Of a stretch of DNA of 64,000 bases, positions 18,638-28,739 are shown one piece after another. A program made the position numbers and the translations under genes. The DNA is from Dictyobacter kobayashii (GTDB lineage Bacteria; Chloroflexota; Ktedonobacteria; Ktedonobacterales; Ktedonobacteraceae): assembly GCF_003967555.1 (NCBI RefSeq), contig NZ_BIFS01000002.1:1488001-1552000 (forward strand), read 5' to 3'. Every line of letters begins with the position of its first letter. The first letter of the stretch is position 1. The notes below the pieces were generated by a model. That model ran no database searches and was not told where the DNA came from. It saw only the letters and a program-made list of their open reading frames with translations.

Positions 18638-21451
18638 ATGAATGATGGAAAGAACATAAATGAGGCATTACGACGCTCGCGGGTGGAACATGGCTGGACA
18701 CAAAAAGATCTGGCGGATGCACTTGGAGTTGCAGAGGCAACGGTACGAAGTTGGGAACATCGAAAACGCTCACCCGGGCCTGATTTGCTTGTTCGTTTGA
18801 GCCGTGTGTTAAAAAAATCTCCGGAGGAGCTAGGATTATATCCTTTCCCACAAACAACCGCAGAGATAGATACATCGCCAAACGATGATGACACATCATC
18901 ATTCTCAGACATTGAGATTGTAACAGAAGCAGAACATCATCCATTCATACATAGAGCCCCATTCATGGTGTTTCAGCATAGCGACACAGATGAAAATCGT
19001 TACCGCATGCTGAAGCGTGTGCAAACACGCTGGATTACAGGTGTACTGGATCATATTGCAAGTCATTCATTAATCTCACTTGACCTACAAATACGATCAG
19101 ATGCAGTCGCAAAGCTATGGAACACAGATATCCTGGAGGATCACCCAGCGCCACCTGAAGTGACAAGTAAATGCATCGCTGAAGTCTATGATGAAGCGGA
19201 TAGAGAATTACTTATCCTGGGTGAACCGGGCTCCGGAAAAACAACGCTACTGCTAGAACTAACAAGCGATCTCATCAAATGTGCTCAAGTTGACGAAAAG
19301 CAACCAATTCCAGTCATTTTTCATTTGTCATCCTGGGCAAATAAGCAACTTCCATTAGACCAATGGTTGGAGGAAGAATTAAATACGAAATATCTAGTAC
19401 CCATCCGATTGGCAAAGAAATGGATTTCGGGAGATAAAGTAGTTACGTTGCTCGACGGATTGGATGAGGTCAATGAAGAAGTGCGCGCAAACTGTATTGC
19501 AGCCATCAATGCTTATCGGGAGGATCATGGGTTTGTCTCAATGGTAGTCTGCTGCCGCTCTACAGTCTATGCCAGCCTGCCTTCTCAACTTGTATTAAAT
19601 ACTGCGGTAGAAGTTCAGCCACTAACAATCCAGAAGATTGATGATTATGTTGCAAGAGGAGGTCCCTCCCTGGCAGCGATGCGCCAGGCACTTCAAACGG
19701 ATCCAGCATTGCAGGAAATGGCTTCAACTCCTTTCATGCTCAATGTGCTAGCAACAGTCCATCAGGATCTGACAGATGAAGAAGTGCAAACGATGGCAAA
19801 TATGGAGGAACGTCGCAACAAAATATTCGAGACATATGTGAAACGCTTACTTCAACGCCAGGCCTCACCACTGTATACACAGGAACAGATACAACGCTGG
19901 CTATCCTGGCTCGCGCAACAGATGGCCACACGCAATCAAACTGAATTTTATCTCGAACACATACAACCTGACTGGTTAAAGGAACCAACCTCTATCAAGT
20001 ATCGCAACGCTGTAATACGCGTCATCTTTGGAGTAAATTTAGCTCTCGATGGAGGTCTCTTTGCCTGTTTCCGTGGAGACTCTGAGCCAGGTCAACTGGG
20101 ATTATTTTACTGGCTAGGTGGCAAAGGCCTCGGCAACACTATTCTGGGCTGGATGGCTCAAGGTATCGGTGGAGGATTACATGGGGGCACCAGTATGGGG
20201 CTAATTTTATATGTTGTCGAGGCAATTGTGGTGTTAATTGCAGGGAAAAAAGCGGTCTCCTCTCTTTCACTCACTTCCCTACGCCAGGGATTGATGAGTG
20301 GACTGCGCAGTGCACTCATTTTCGGGAGCGTGGTTGCGGTATTTGCTGCCTTGGTCTTTGGCCTCGCAAATGGCTGGTATTTTGGCATCTATCATGGATT
20401 GGCTATTGGCTTGTTTGAGGGCATCCTGGTTGGATCGGTCGTTGGACTTCTGGCTGCACTAAGATCAGAGCAAGAGGATATATATGAGCAACACCAAAAA
20501 GATCAATCACGATGGACACGCTGGAAACAGCGTATCCTGAAAGAGAAGCGGTCTCCTATGGATCGCATCATCAATTTTGCACTCTTTACCGTCTGTGAAA
20601 CGATTGGCATGGCAACCATTTACTCTCTCCAGGCAGGAGCCATCACTCAACATATTCTCACAGATGCATTCGTCGTTGGCGTTGGTTCAGGTCTCATTTT
20701 TGGATTGGGTACCGGCACTGATTTGCTCCCAGGACTGGGCAGGATAATTGAGCCTACCGAGAGTGTGGTATGGAGTTGGTCTACGATGATCAAAAATAGC
20801 GGCGCCATTCTCAAAAAAGGTATTTTACTAGCTCTTGCCATTGCATTGCCAATCATCATAACCCTGGGAGCAGTCAGCTCATTTTTTAATGGGGTCTCTT
20901 ACGGATGGAGGTACGGAATAATATATGGCGCTATTGTTGGTGCCGTCAATGGCCTTGCGAGTATATTGGTAGGCATTTTAAATAGTGGCTGGTCGTCAGA
21001 ACGGCTCTCAGATGACCAACGCCAATCAATTACGCAACCCAATATTGGCATTCGCAATTCGATCAAACATGGACTTCTCGCCGCAGGCTCTATGGGTCCA
21101 GTGGGTGGGATTCTAGGTGGTGTGTGTTGTGGTCTCTTTTTCTGGCTGGCGGGAGTTCCTGGCTGGCGCACATTACTGCTCGGATTCATATTGGTCTATA
21201 GTGTGCTCTTTGGCTTCCGCTTCTGGATCGCTTATGGAGGACGAGCCTTTATTGAGCACATCATCTTACGTTGGTACCTTCGCAGAACTGGTGTGATACC
21301 AAAGAAATATACTCTCTTCTTGAACTATGCGGCAGAGCGAGCGCTATTACGTAAAGTTGGAGGAGGCTATATGTTTTCACATCGCTTGCTATTAGAATAT
21401 TTTGCACGGCTATCTGATCACACTCATCAAAGTACTACAGGTGAAAAATAG
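18638..21451 (+). CDS. HTH-NACHT STAND ATPase with multi-pass glycine-rich membrane domain
   Basis: About 937 residues. An XRE-type helix-turn-helix occupies 8-65 (WTQKDLADALGVAEATVRSW), then an acidic linker, then a segment RYRMLKRVQTRWITGVL (121-137) shared with the TIR-NACHT protein at 23.3 kb. NACHT: Walker A GEPGSGKT (195-202), Walker B LLDGLDEV (271-278), sensor-like VVCCRS. The C-terminal half has many hydrophobic Gly-rich helices (GLANGWYFGIYHGLAIGL and similar), ending with RKVGGGYMFSHRLLLEYFA. The start at 18638 fits the HTH domain better than the codon at 18599. Predicted: a ligand-gated, membrane-bound switch with a DNA-binding head; defence or regulation are both possible. Confidence 0.85.
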   Translation: MNDGKNINEALRRSRVEHGWTQKDLADALGVAEATVRSWEHRKRSPGPDLLVRLSRVLKKSPEELGLYPFPQTTAEIDTSPNDDDTSSFSDIEIVTEAEHHPFIHRAPFMVFQHSDTDENRYRMLKRVQTRWITGVLDHIASHSLISLDLQIRSDAVAKLWNTDILEDHPAPPEVTSKCIAEVYDEADRELLILGEPGSGKTTLLLELTSDLIKCAQVDEKQPIPVIFHLSSWANKQLPLDQWLEEELNTKYLVPIRLAKKWISGDKVVTLLDGLDEVNEEVRANCIAAINAYREDHGFVSMVVCCRSTVYASLPSQLVLNTAVEVQPLTIQKIDDYVARGGPSLAAMRQALQTDPALQEMASTPFMLNVLATVHQDLTDEEVQTMANMEERRNKIFETYVKRLLQRQASPLYTQEQIQRWLSWLAQQMATRNQTEFYLEHIQPDWLKEPTSIKYRNAVIRVIFGVNLALDGGLFACFRGDSEPGQLGLFYWLGGKGLGNTILGWMAQGIGGGLHGGTSMGLILYVVEAIVVLIAGKKAVSSLSLTSLRQGLMSGLRSALIFGSVVAVFAALVFGLANGWYFGIYHGLAIGLFEGILVGSVVGLLAALRSEQEDIYEQHQKDQSRWTRWKQRILKEKRSPMDRIINFALFTVCETIGMATIYSLQAGAITQHILTDAFVVGVGSGLIFGLGTGTDLLPGLGRIIEPTESVVWSWSTMIKNSGAILKKGILLALAIALPIIITLGAVSSFFNGVSYGWRYGIIYGAIVGAVNGLASILVGILNSGWSSERLSDDQRQSITQPNIGIRNSIKHGLLAAGSMGPVGGILGGVCCGLFFWLAGVPGWRTLLLGFILVYSVLFGFRFWIAYGGRAFIEHIILRWYLRRTGVIPKKYTLFLNYAAERALLRKVGGGYMFSHRLLLEYFARLSDHTHQSTTGEK

Positions 21452-21461
21452 AGAAGAAAAT

Positions 21462-22802
21462 ATGCATAACAGACAAGAAACACATGCTATCGTTATCGGA
21501 GGCGGTATTGCTGGATTACTAACAACCCGCGTTCTACTAAAGCACTTTGATCAGGTAACACTTATTGAGAGAGACCATTATCCTCAAGAACCTGTTTTTC
21601 GGCCTGGTGTACCGCAGGGACGACAGGGACATACATTGCTCCTGCAAGGACAACACATTATTGAAGCATTATTTCCTGGGATCCAGGAGAAATTGATTGC
21701 GCACGGGGCAATCGACCATAATTATGGCAGCGGCACCTTATATTACTATGGCGAACGATGTCCACGGCTTGCGCCTACAATATGGGGACAGGGCTGGAAT
21801 AGCACCCGCCTACTCCTGGAATGGCAGATCCATCAGGAATTGATGATATATGATCACTTGCACATCATGGAAGGGTTTGAAGTCGTTCATCTGCTCTTCG
21901 ATCAAAGCAAAGAAACGGTCTGCGGTGTGCAGTTCCGAGAACGGAACCATAATAAGCCCGAAGACAATATACTCCAGGAACTCAAAGCAGATTTAGTTGT
22001 CGATGCCAGCGGCTCTACATCACATGCTCCAGAGTGGCTGAAAGACTTAGGATATGAAACCCCGCAAGAGACCGAAATCAATACGCATCTCGGCTATGCA
22101 ACGCGCTTATATGAACCACCTGGGACACACCAGGAAGACTGGTGGAAATTCATCGCCATTCAAAGCACCCAAAGTAAACGTGGTGGTGTTTTAATGGATG
22201 TTGAAGGCGGAAAATGGTTAGTCATCCTGGCTGGTTCCCAAAAAGATTATCCACCGACACAAGATACAGAATACCTGGAATTTGCACACAGCTTACCCGA
22301 CCAGGTACTATACGAAAGCATCAAAAATGCTCGCCCTATCTCTCCTATCTATGGATACCGCCGTACAGCCAATCGTATGCGGCACTTCGAACGTCTGAAG
22401 CGCCAGCCGGAAAACTTCATCGTAATCGGAGATGGAGTGTGCAGCTTTAACCCCATCTATGGTCAAGGCATGACCGTAGCGGCCCTGGAAGCACAAGCGC
22501 TTGATACTAGCCTGCCTTCATGGCAACGCAAACGCAAAGGATTTGCCCATCAATTTCAACGAAAAATAGCCCGTTTATTAGTCTCACCCTGGCTCCTTGC
22601 AACCGTTGCCGATGTACCCGCTTCCGAAAAACAGGGAGTTATAGCAAAATTATCACAATGGTATTTGGACCGCTTAATCATGCTTTTACCACGTGATCCC
22701 TATGCTTTACGTGCTTTTTTAAAGGTACTGCACATGGTAAAAACACCACTTGCATTGGCACACCCAAGAATCATCGCCAAAATACTTTTGCAAAAAGGCT
22801 AA
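21462..22802 (+). CDS. FAD-dependent oxidoreductase
   Basis: About 446 residues. The N-terminal dinucleotide motif is VIGGGIAGLL (11-20) with the acidic end LIERD; RQGHTLLLQG and the second FAD motif GDGVCSFNPIYGQGMT are typical of the geranylgeranyl-reductase/halogenase-like flavin monooxygenases. ATG at 21462 lies only ten bases after the stop of the HTH-NACHT gene, with AGAGAAGAAA before it, so the pair is probably cotranscribed. No halogenase-type WxWxIP motif is seen. The substrate is unknown. Confidence 0.82.
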   Translation: MHNRQETHAIVIGGGIAGLLTTRVLLKHFDQVTLIERDHYPQEPVFRPGVPQGRQGHTLLLQGQHIIEALFPGIQEKLIAHGAIDHNYGSGTLYYYGERCPRLAPTIWGQGWNSTRLLLEWQIHQELMIYDHLHIMEGFEVVHLLFDQSKETVCGVQFRERNHNKPEDNILQELKADLVVDASGSTSHAPEWLKDLGYETPQETEINTHLGYATRLYEPPGTHQEDWWKFIAIQSTQSKRGGVLMDVEGGKWLVILAGSQKDYPPTQDTEYLEFAHSLPDQVLYESIKNARPISPIYGYRRTANRMRHFERLKRQPENFIVIGDGVCSFNPIYGQGMTVAALEAQALDTSLPSWQRKRKGFAHQFQRKIARLLVSPWLLATVADVPASEKQGVIAKLSQWYLDRLIMLLPRDPYALRAFLKVLHMVKTPLALAHPRIIAKILLQKG

Positions 22803-23298
22803 ATCCACCAAGAGATGTGCTAATAAATTGGCGATCATTATCTCCATATAGCTAAATTATACCTTTTTAGGGCTACTTAAGCATAAGTATTGCCAGGATC
22901 ATTAATTAACAGTCCTAACAAGGTATTTTTCAAGAACCAAAAACTTCAAATACACTATATACACATATAATTAGCTTTCATAATTTGATTTATATAAGAG
23001 TGTTCTTTAAACTGAATTATAATCTTTGTCCTTATGCCATATATCTAGCGCCCAATAGATGCGAACTTTATATTTATAATTAACTATCCCAGGAGCACAA
23101 TACATTAACTTCTGCTAAGGCAAGTAAAGCTTAAAAATATGGGGACTAGCTATGCCACATGATGGATTGGCTTTTATTAAAAATTTCAAGCTCTTGTCAA
23201 TTTAATAAGAAATAAATGAACGAGATCTTAAAGATATGCTCCCTGCCCCAAGCCTATGGAAATAAATAATTTCGTCACTTTCTCAATAGGAGGAAAAA
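22803..23298. other. AT-rich intergenic region
   Basis: About 500 bp of strongly AT-rich sequence between the oxidoreductase and the TIR-NACHT gene. It lacks open frames of interest. A GGAGG ribosome site lies at its right edge (23290-23294). Confidence 0.4.
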
Positions 23299-25638
23299 AT
23301 GGTTGAGGCTATTAAGCTGGTCTATTCTTCAGCATCTATTGATGATACTTTTCGTGAACAGCTTTCGGCGCAGCTCCATCCGCTTGTTCAACAAGGAGTA
23401 CTAGCTGAGTGGTATGAACAACTCATTCCTCCGGGTGCATTAATAGATCAGGAACGCCATAAGGCCTGGCATTCGGCCGATATTATTCTCCTCTTGCTCA
23501 GTGCTGATTATTTTCTTTCCACAAACTATGAAGATCTGGAAATACAGCAGGCGTTAGAACGACATAGATTGGGTCAAACACTCATCATTCCCATCCTCAT
23601 CCGTCCTTGTGATTGGCAATCAACTGATGTGGCTCATCTACAATGTTTGCCGCGCAATGAGAAACCTGTAACCCTATGGGATAATCGCGATGAAGCGCTC
23701 CTCTCTATTGTCCAAGAACTTCGCCACTTTATTACTACTCGGCAATCTTCTAGCATCCCTCTTACCCCTGTTCAGAGAACCAATCGCCAACGCCTTCTCA
23801 AACGCGTACGCACGATCTGGATTGAAGGTTTACTGGAGCAGTCGTTGCATCATGCAGTCTGGATTGATTTACATTTGCAGAAGCAACCAGACGCTTTAGA
23901 GCGTTCCTGGGGCTTGATGGTACAAGAACTTGATCGTGGTCCTCGCCCTCTACCTCCAGGAACCAGTATCATACAAGTATTTGATGAAGCCGATGAAGAA
24001 CTACTCATCCTTGGCGAACCAGGCTCAGGAAAGACCACGCTGCTCTTGTATCTTGCACGCACGCTACTGGATCACGCTGACGCTGATGAAAATCGCAGAA
24101 TGCCTGTCATTTTTAACCTTTCATCCTGGTCACAGCAACAGCTTCCACTGGATAAGTGGCTGGTTGAGGAATTAAAGATCCGCTATCAGGTACCACAACA
24201 CATCGGGCAAGCATGGGTCGAAAGGAACCAGATTTTTCCCCTGCTCGATGGTCTTGATGAAGTTGCAGAGTCTGCTCGCATAGCTTGTGTTCAAGCAATT
24301 ACAGACTATACACAACGAGATCTCGATCACACTCCCTTGATCCTGTGTTGTCGTACTGATGAGTATCAGGCGCTCTCCATTCCTCCTCCTATTTACTATG
24401 CTATTATGTTGCTTCCATTTACCGACGAGCAAATGGAAGCCTATCTTTCCAGTGTTTCTGGTCCTATCGATGCTCTTCGGCAAGCACTACGCGAAGATCA
24501 AGAGCTATTAGAGTTGGCACGCCGCCCCCTCATGCTCTCTATCTTCACCCAGGCATATTATGACGATACCTCGATTGACCTGCCAGTACCCAAACAAGAT
24601 TATCCATATGCCCTCTTTAAACATTATGTAAAACATATGCTTACACGGAGAGCGCGAGTACAACAAGCAACAGAGGAACAGATGTATCGCTGGCTGACCT
24701 ACTTTGCGACCCAACTGTATCATCAACAACAAACTATGTTTGCCGTCGAAGAACTTCAACCTTTCTGGCTCCCACAGCGCTCTCGCTTCTGGTATCGTTG
24801 GAGCATGCCTTTTGTGTATGCGCTAACTTTTGGCCTCATCCTCGGCCCGGTTTTTGGCCTCTCATTCGGATTAGTCTATGGACTCATCTCAGGAAGCACC
24901 ACTAAATTATTATTTGGAGTTATCTTTGGACTCATTGTCGGTATTATTGGAGGCCTAATTGGTGGGCTCGTCTTCGGAGTGACATTCAAATACCATCAGA
25001 CGATTCAACCCGCAGAGATCACAGTCTGGTCATGGGTATCTGCCAGGGAAGGTGTTCGCATATGGGCTCTAGGAGGGCTTGCTGTCGGTATCGCTGCAGG
25101 AATAGCTGGAGGATTCCTGGTTGGGCCAACTGGAGGCATTGCAGTAGGATTGGCCGCAGTTATAGTAGTGAGTTTGGTTGGTGGTTTAATCGGAGGATTA
25201 CCACCTATGCAACTCCCAGAAAAATTCTCACTCTCTCCTAACGAAGGCATCTGGCGTTCTGGGAAACGTGGGTTCCTCTTTGTCCTGCTCGCAATCCTGC
25301 TCTTTGGGCTAGCTGGCGGTGTTATTTTCGGTCTATTTGGTGCCTCTATTGTAACCCTGACATATGGATTGATCTTAGGACTTGTCCTTGGATCAGTTGG
25401 AGGCCTAATTTTCGGACTCGCTTTTGGCCTGATCGGTGGTCGAACAGGATTCGCTGCCTTTATACAGCACTTCGTTTTACGCTTCTTTCTGTGGCGGCTC
25501 AATCTACTTCCATGGAATCTTATTGCTTTTCTCGATGAGGCAACAGCGCGCCTCCTTTTACGCAAAGTAGGAGGAAGTTATATCTTCGTCCATCGCCTAT
25601 TACGTGACGTCCTAGCTACTCAGAAAAATGAAATGTGA
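23299..25638 (+). CDS. TIR-NACHT STAND ATPase with multi-pass glycine-rich membrane domain
   Basis: 779 residues. TIR domain at 1-145 (IKLVYSSASIDD, EWYEQLIPPGALID, SADIILLLLSADYF, then NYEDLEIQQAL where E81 sits near the usual catalytic glutamate). The linker RQRLLKRVRTIWIEGLL (163-179) is shared with the HTH-NACHT protein. Walker A GEPGSGKT (239-246), Walker B LLDGLDEV (315-322). From about 500 on there are repeated GLxxGxxxG membrane helices, ending RKVGGSYIFVHRLLRDVL. Bacterial TIR domains often degrade NAD+ or make signals in antiphage defence; whether this one is active is not shown. AGGAGG lies upstream of ATG. Confidence 0.88.
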   Translation: MVEAIKLVYSSASIDDTFREQLSAQLHPLVQQGVLAEWYEQLIPPGALIDQERHKAWHSADIILLLLSADYFLSTNYEDLEIQQALERHRLGQTLIIPILIRPCDWQSTDVAHLQCLPRNEKPVTLWDNRDEALLSIVQELRHFITTRQSSSIPLTPVQRTNRQRLLKRVRTIWIEGLLEQSLHHAVWIDLHLQKQPDALERSWGLMVQELDRGPRPLPPGTSIIQVFDEADEELLILGEPGSGKTTLLLYLARTLLDHADADENRRMPVIFNLSSWSQQQLPLDKWLVEELKIRYQVPQHIGQAWVERNQIFPLLDGLDEVAESARIACVQAITDYTQRDLDHTPLILCCRTDEYQALSIPPPIYYAIMLLPFTDEQMEAYLSSVSGPIDALRQALREDQELLELARRPLMLSIFTQAYYDDTSIDLPVPKQDYPYALFKHYVKHMLTRRARVQQATEEQMYRWLTYFATQLYHQQQTMFAVEELQPFWLPQRSRFWYRWSMPFVYALTFGLILGPVFGLSFGLVYGLISGSTTKLLFGVIFGLIVGIIGGLIGGLVFGVTFKYHQTIQPAEITVWSWVSAREGVRIWALGGLAVGIAAGIAGGFLVGPTGGIAVGLAAVIVVSLVGGLIGGLPPMQLPEKFSLSPNEGIWRSGKRGFLFVLLAILLFGLAGGVIFGLFGASIVTLTYGLILGLVLGSVGGLIFGLAFGLIGGRTGFAAFIQHFVLRFFLWRLNLLPWNLIAFLDEATARLLLRKVGGSYIFVHRLLRDVLATQKNEM

Positions 25639-25894
25639 TCGCATAAATTGTTCATTACACATCCAATTCATTTTAATCGCCATGATAGACAATCACTACA
25701 CCAAATTCAAATTCACCTTCTTACTATCATATTGCATTACTGCCATATTATTACAAAATAGAGCTTTAATTAATATTGATATCCAAAAGTAATACTTTGC
25801 ACTTTATTAAGCGCTTAATATTCATATCATCATTTATACTAAAAATAACAATAGTAATTCTTTTAGAACAGGCTCTATTAGGAGGTTATATTGT

Positions 25895-26269
25895 ATGCAG
25901 CCGCCAAATTGGAATGAGCAAAATTCTCAACCTTATATTCCGTTTCCTCAACAACAGCAATATTGGCAAAATCCCCAACCCTATGCTCAGCCTCCACAAC
26001 AGCAATATTGGCAAAATCAACCAAATGTAATAAATCAGTATTATTTGAATCCTCCCCCGGATTACACGTGGAAAGCTTTTTTGATTTTATTTCTCTATAT
26101 GTTGGGTTACTTTCCTGGGCTGATTATTAATCTCGTTGTATTGGTTGCAGCACTAGGCACTAAAGCACAATATGGAAAAGCGCCTGGGTTGGGATGCTTA
26201 TTTCTTACATTAATTACGCCTCCGTCGCTTCTTATACTAGCATATCTATTACTTAGATTCATGCTATAG
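25895..26269 (+). CDS. Small membrane protein with Gln/Pro/Tyr-rich head
   Basis: 124 residues. The first 55 are low complexity with a repeated QQQYWQN motif (two copies, about 20 and 36). Two hydrophobic helices follow (about 62-85 and 100-122). AGGAGGT lies eight bases before ATG. Such proteins occur widely as small membrane proteins of unknown role. It lies after the TIR-NACHT gene, separated by 256 bp with no gene. Confidence 0.65.
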   Translation: MQPPNWNEQNSQPYIPFPQQQQYWQNPQPYAQPPQQQYWQNQPNVINQYYLNPPPDYTWKAFLILFLYMLGYFPGLIINLVVLVAALGTKAQYGKAPGLGCLFLTLITPPSLLILAYLLLRFML

Positions 26270-26403
26270 TGTGCATGCTATACTTTTCTTCCTTGTAACT
26301 TGAGTGCCTCATTCCTAATAATTTGATAGAGTAGATACTCTGTCTGTTTTACTAGGGGATTTGATAAGTACAAAACACAGAACTATTGATGCAAAAAACC
26401 TAT

Positions 26404-27768
26404 TTATCGTTGCCGTACGCGCATAAGAATTTGTCCTTTTGGTCTAAGAGTTAATAATGGCTCTGGCTCAATTGGTCCAGAGCCAACGAACTCAAAGGTC
26501 AGGCGCTGTGCCATTGTTGCAAGTAGTAAGTGGCCTTCGAGCAGGGCAAAGTGCATGCCAAGGCATATATGAGAACCTGTACCGAAAGGGATATAGGAGT
26601 ATCGCACAAGCTTCTTTTCTTGCAGGGGATCAAAGCGCTCGGGGTCAAAACGCTCGGGATCAAGAAAGTATTTTGAGCGTCTGTGTAAGGTATAGGGACT
26701 GATAACGACTGATGTCCCTTTGGGAATGTAATAATTTCCAAGCCGGACAGGAACAACAGCCCCTCTGGTAAATGCATATACTGGTGGATAAAGACGCAAG
26801 GTTTCTTTAAAGACCTGTAACGAATATGGCAGATTGGGTAAGTCTGCCATCGTTGGCAAGCGACCAGCAAGGACACGATCACCCTCTTCTCTCATCCGTG
26901 CATAGATCTCAGGATGTTGAGAAAGAAGATACCAACACCAGGTCAGCGCGGTCGCCGTTGTCTCGTGACCGGCAACGAATAAAGAGAGTATCTCATTACG
27001 TGCCTGCTGATTACTTAGCATGGTAGAATCTGCTTCATCCTGTGCATGAAGCAGATTAGAGAGAAAATCGCCACGATTCACTCCGCTTTGTCGTCGTTCT
27101 TCGATCATGCGGTAGATAGTTGCATTCACTCGATTAATGGCTTGATGAGCACGTCGATTCTGAGGAGTCGGCCAGGATTGGGGTAAACGTAGAGGATTAG
27201 TCACTGCATCCGCAAAATGACGAAATGTGTACGTCAAAACCTCGCCTAATTCACGCTCTTCGCCAAGCACATCTGCATCAAAAAGAACTTTGCTAATAAT
27301 CCATAAGGTGAGACGCATCATCTCATCGGCAAGGTTGATCGTTTCTCCTGCTTTCCATGTTTCTTGCAAGCGTGAAGTACAGTCAGTCATAATCTCAGCA
27401 TAGTGCAAAACTCGGCTATGCTGGAAATGAGGAGCAAGGATTCTCCGTTGACGAAGGTGCTCTTCTCCATCACTCAAGAATACACCATTGCCCAGAACAG
27501 GAGTTCCCAGAGCGCGAACCGTTTTTGTTCTCGCGAAGGCTGCCGCCTGATCCACCAGAGCCTGGTGAATAAGTTCGGGTGAGTTTAAGACAGGAACCAT
27601 ACGTGGCCCAAAGTGGAATGCCCCAATATCCCCAAACTCCTGGCTAATACGCATTAAAAGTTCGACGCGCTCTTTACGTAGAGCGAAAACGTTCCCTAAG
27701 AGAGGTAATCCAGGGAGACTTGGGATAGGCATGTGTGTCTTAGATGGCATAGAGAGCACAAATTTCAC
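26404..27768 (-). CDS. Cytochrome P450
   Basis: 454 residues with all core P450 motifs: I-helix AGHETT (266-271), ExxR at E322-R325 (KETLR), PERF, and heme-binding FGTGSHICLG with C402 as the thiolate ligand; His instead of Arg in that motif is known in bacterial P450s. There is no N-terminal membrane anchor, so it is a soluble bacterial enzyme that needs a ferredoxin partner not present here. The start is GTG at 27768 or ATG at 27750. A 15-16 bp tandem duplication encodes PERFDPERFDP. Substrate unknown. Confidence 0.93.
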   Translation of the reverse strand: MKFVLSMPSKTHMPIPSLPGLPLLGNVFALRKERVELLMRISQEFGDIGAFHFGPRMVPVLNSPELIHQALVDQAAAFARTKTVRALGTPVLGNGVFLSDGEEHLRQRRILAPHFQHSRVLHYAEIMTDCTSRLQETWKAGETINLADEMMRLTLWIISKVLFDADVLGEERELGEVLTYTFRHFADAVTNPLRLPQSWPTPQNRRAHQAINRVNATIYRMIEERRQSGVNRGDFLSNLLHAQDEADSTMLSNQQARNEILSLFVAGHETTATALTWCWYLLSQHPEIYARMREEGDRVLAGRLPTMADLPNLPYSLQVFKETLRLYPPVYAFTRGAVVPVRLGNYYIPKGTSVVISPYTLHRRSKYFLDPERFDPERFDPLQEKKLVRYSYIPFGTGSHICLGMHFALLEGHLLLATMAQRLTFEFVGSGPIEPEPLLTLRPKGQILMRVRQR

Positions 27769-27877
27769 TTTTGCACAAGGACAAAATACAAAAAATAATT
27801 TGTATCAAAAAGATACTGGAAATAAACTTCTGACCAATACATAATATGAGCGCTTTTCTATCCAATAACCTGATGCC

Positions 27878-28414
27878 TTATGTATGCATCATTACTTCGC
27901 CATGGTTATACTGAGCAGTATCCCAATCCAACACATCAGCCAGCGATTGTCGAAATACATCCAGTGCCTGTTCACGCTCCACCTCATTCGGCATGACTGT
28001 GTTTCTCCATATTAGCATAATCTCTACCTGCCCTGGAATGGTTTTACTTCTCACAATATAGCGCACAACCGTACCAGGAAAGACATGTTGACCGCTATGC
28101 CTTATCTCTTCTAGTCGTTGCGCTAACTGCTTCTCCCGATGAAGGTGTATCTGAACGGAAATAAATGTCATAAACTGGGTATTCTCAAGGGAGGATATTC
28201 GCCAGGAGAGCACGTTTTTACGGGGGCGTCCAACGATCTTCCTCTCAAAAGTTTTCACCTTCTCCAAAGGGATCATGAGAACATCGGCTGCCCGAACTGC
28301 TGGGAGTCGTTTCATTTCAATATATAGGCGAACACGGCGCTCAGAGATGCCTAGCATCTTAGCAGCCTCCCTTGTGGAGACATAGCCGGGGAGATCAGGA
28401 ATTTCATCAGTCAT
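27878..28414 (-). CDS. Helix-turn-helix protein with a novel C-terminal domain
   Basis: About 178 residues from ATG at 28414. The N-terminal 65 residues form a MerR/Xis-like DNA-binding motif (STREAAKMLGISERRVRLYI). The C-terminal part (FISVQIHLHREKQLAQRL, VRYIVRSKTIPGQVEIMLIW) is an alpha/beta domain not recognised. The last helix contains LADVLDWDTAQ. Starts further upstream up to 28492 are possible; none has a clear ribosome site. Probably a regulator. Confidence 0.65.
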   Translation of the reverse strand: MTDEIPDLPGYVSTREAAKMLGISERRVRLYIEMKRLPAVRAADVLMIPLEKVKTFERKIVGRPRKNVLSWRISSLENTQFMTFISVQIHLHREKQLAQRLEEIRHSGQHVFPGTVVRYIVRSKTIPGQVEIMLIWRNTVMPNEVEREQALDVFRQSLADVLDWDTAQYNHGEVMMHT

Positions 28415-28666
28415 GGATGTAGTGTATTTGGAGGAACTCTTTCTTGAAAAATTCCATGAAGGGATCATTAAAAAATGGTCTAAGCATAGCATAGTTATTC
28501 ATATCGACATATCTGCACAGCATCTGACCATTAATAAAAGACCAAAACACAAGCTATGTTATCCATAGAATATTAGTGAGGTAATTAGTAAGATGATGTG
28601 AAACATAGCCAGGAAACTGATGAAGATTGCTTTGAGGGAGTGTTGCTAAAGCGCAAGGAGGAAGTG

Positions 28667-28724
28667 GGGTGCTAAAGAAAGACTGTAGAGGTTATAAATT
28701 GCGGTCTTTTCAGCACCCTTATTT
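28667..28724 (+). terminator. Hairpin, possible terminator
   Basis: GGGTGCT (28667-28673) pairs with AGCACCC (28712-28718), with further pairing of AAGAC/GTCTT inside, then TTATTTTC. It lies downstream of the 28740-29207 gene (minus strand) but the T-tract is on the plus side. The rest of 28415-28739 shows no gene. Confidence 0.4.
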
Positions 28725-28739
28725 TCAGTTGTATATCAT

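Noticed and set aside
25005..25565. Long minus-strand frame of 186 codons rich in Arg, Pro and Lys
   Set aside because: It is the shadow of the Gly-rich membrane domain of the TIR-NACHT gene.
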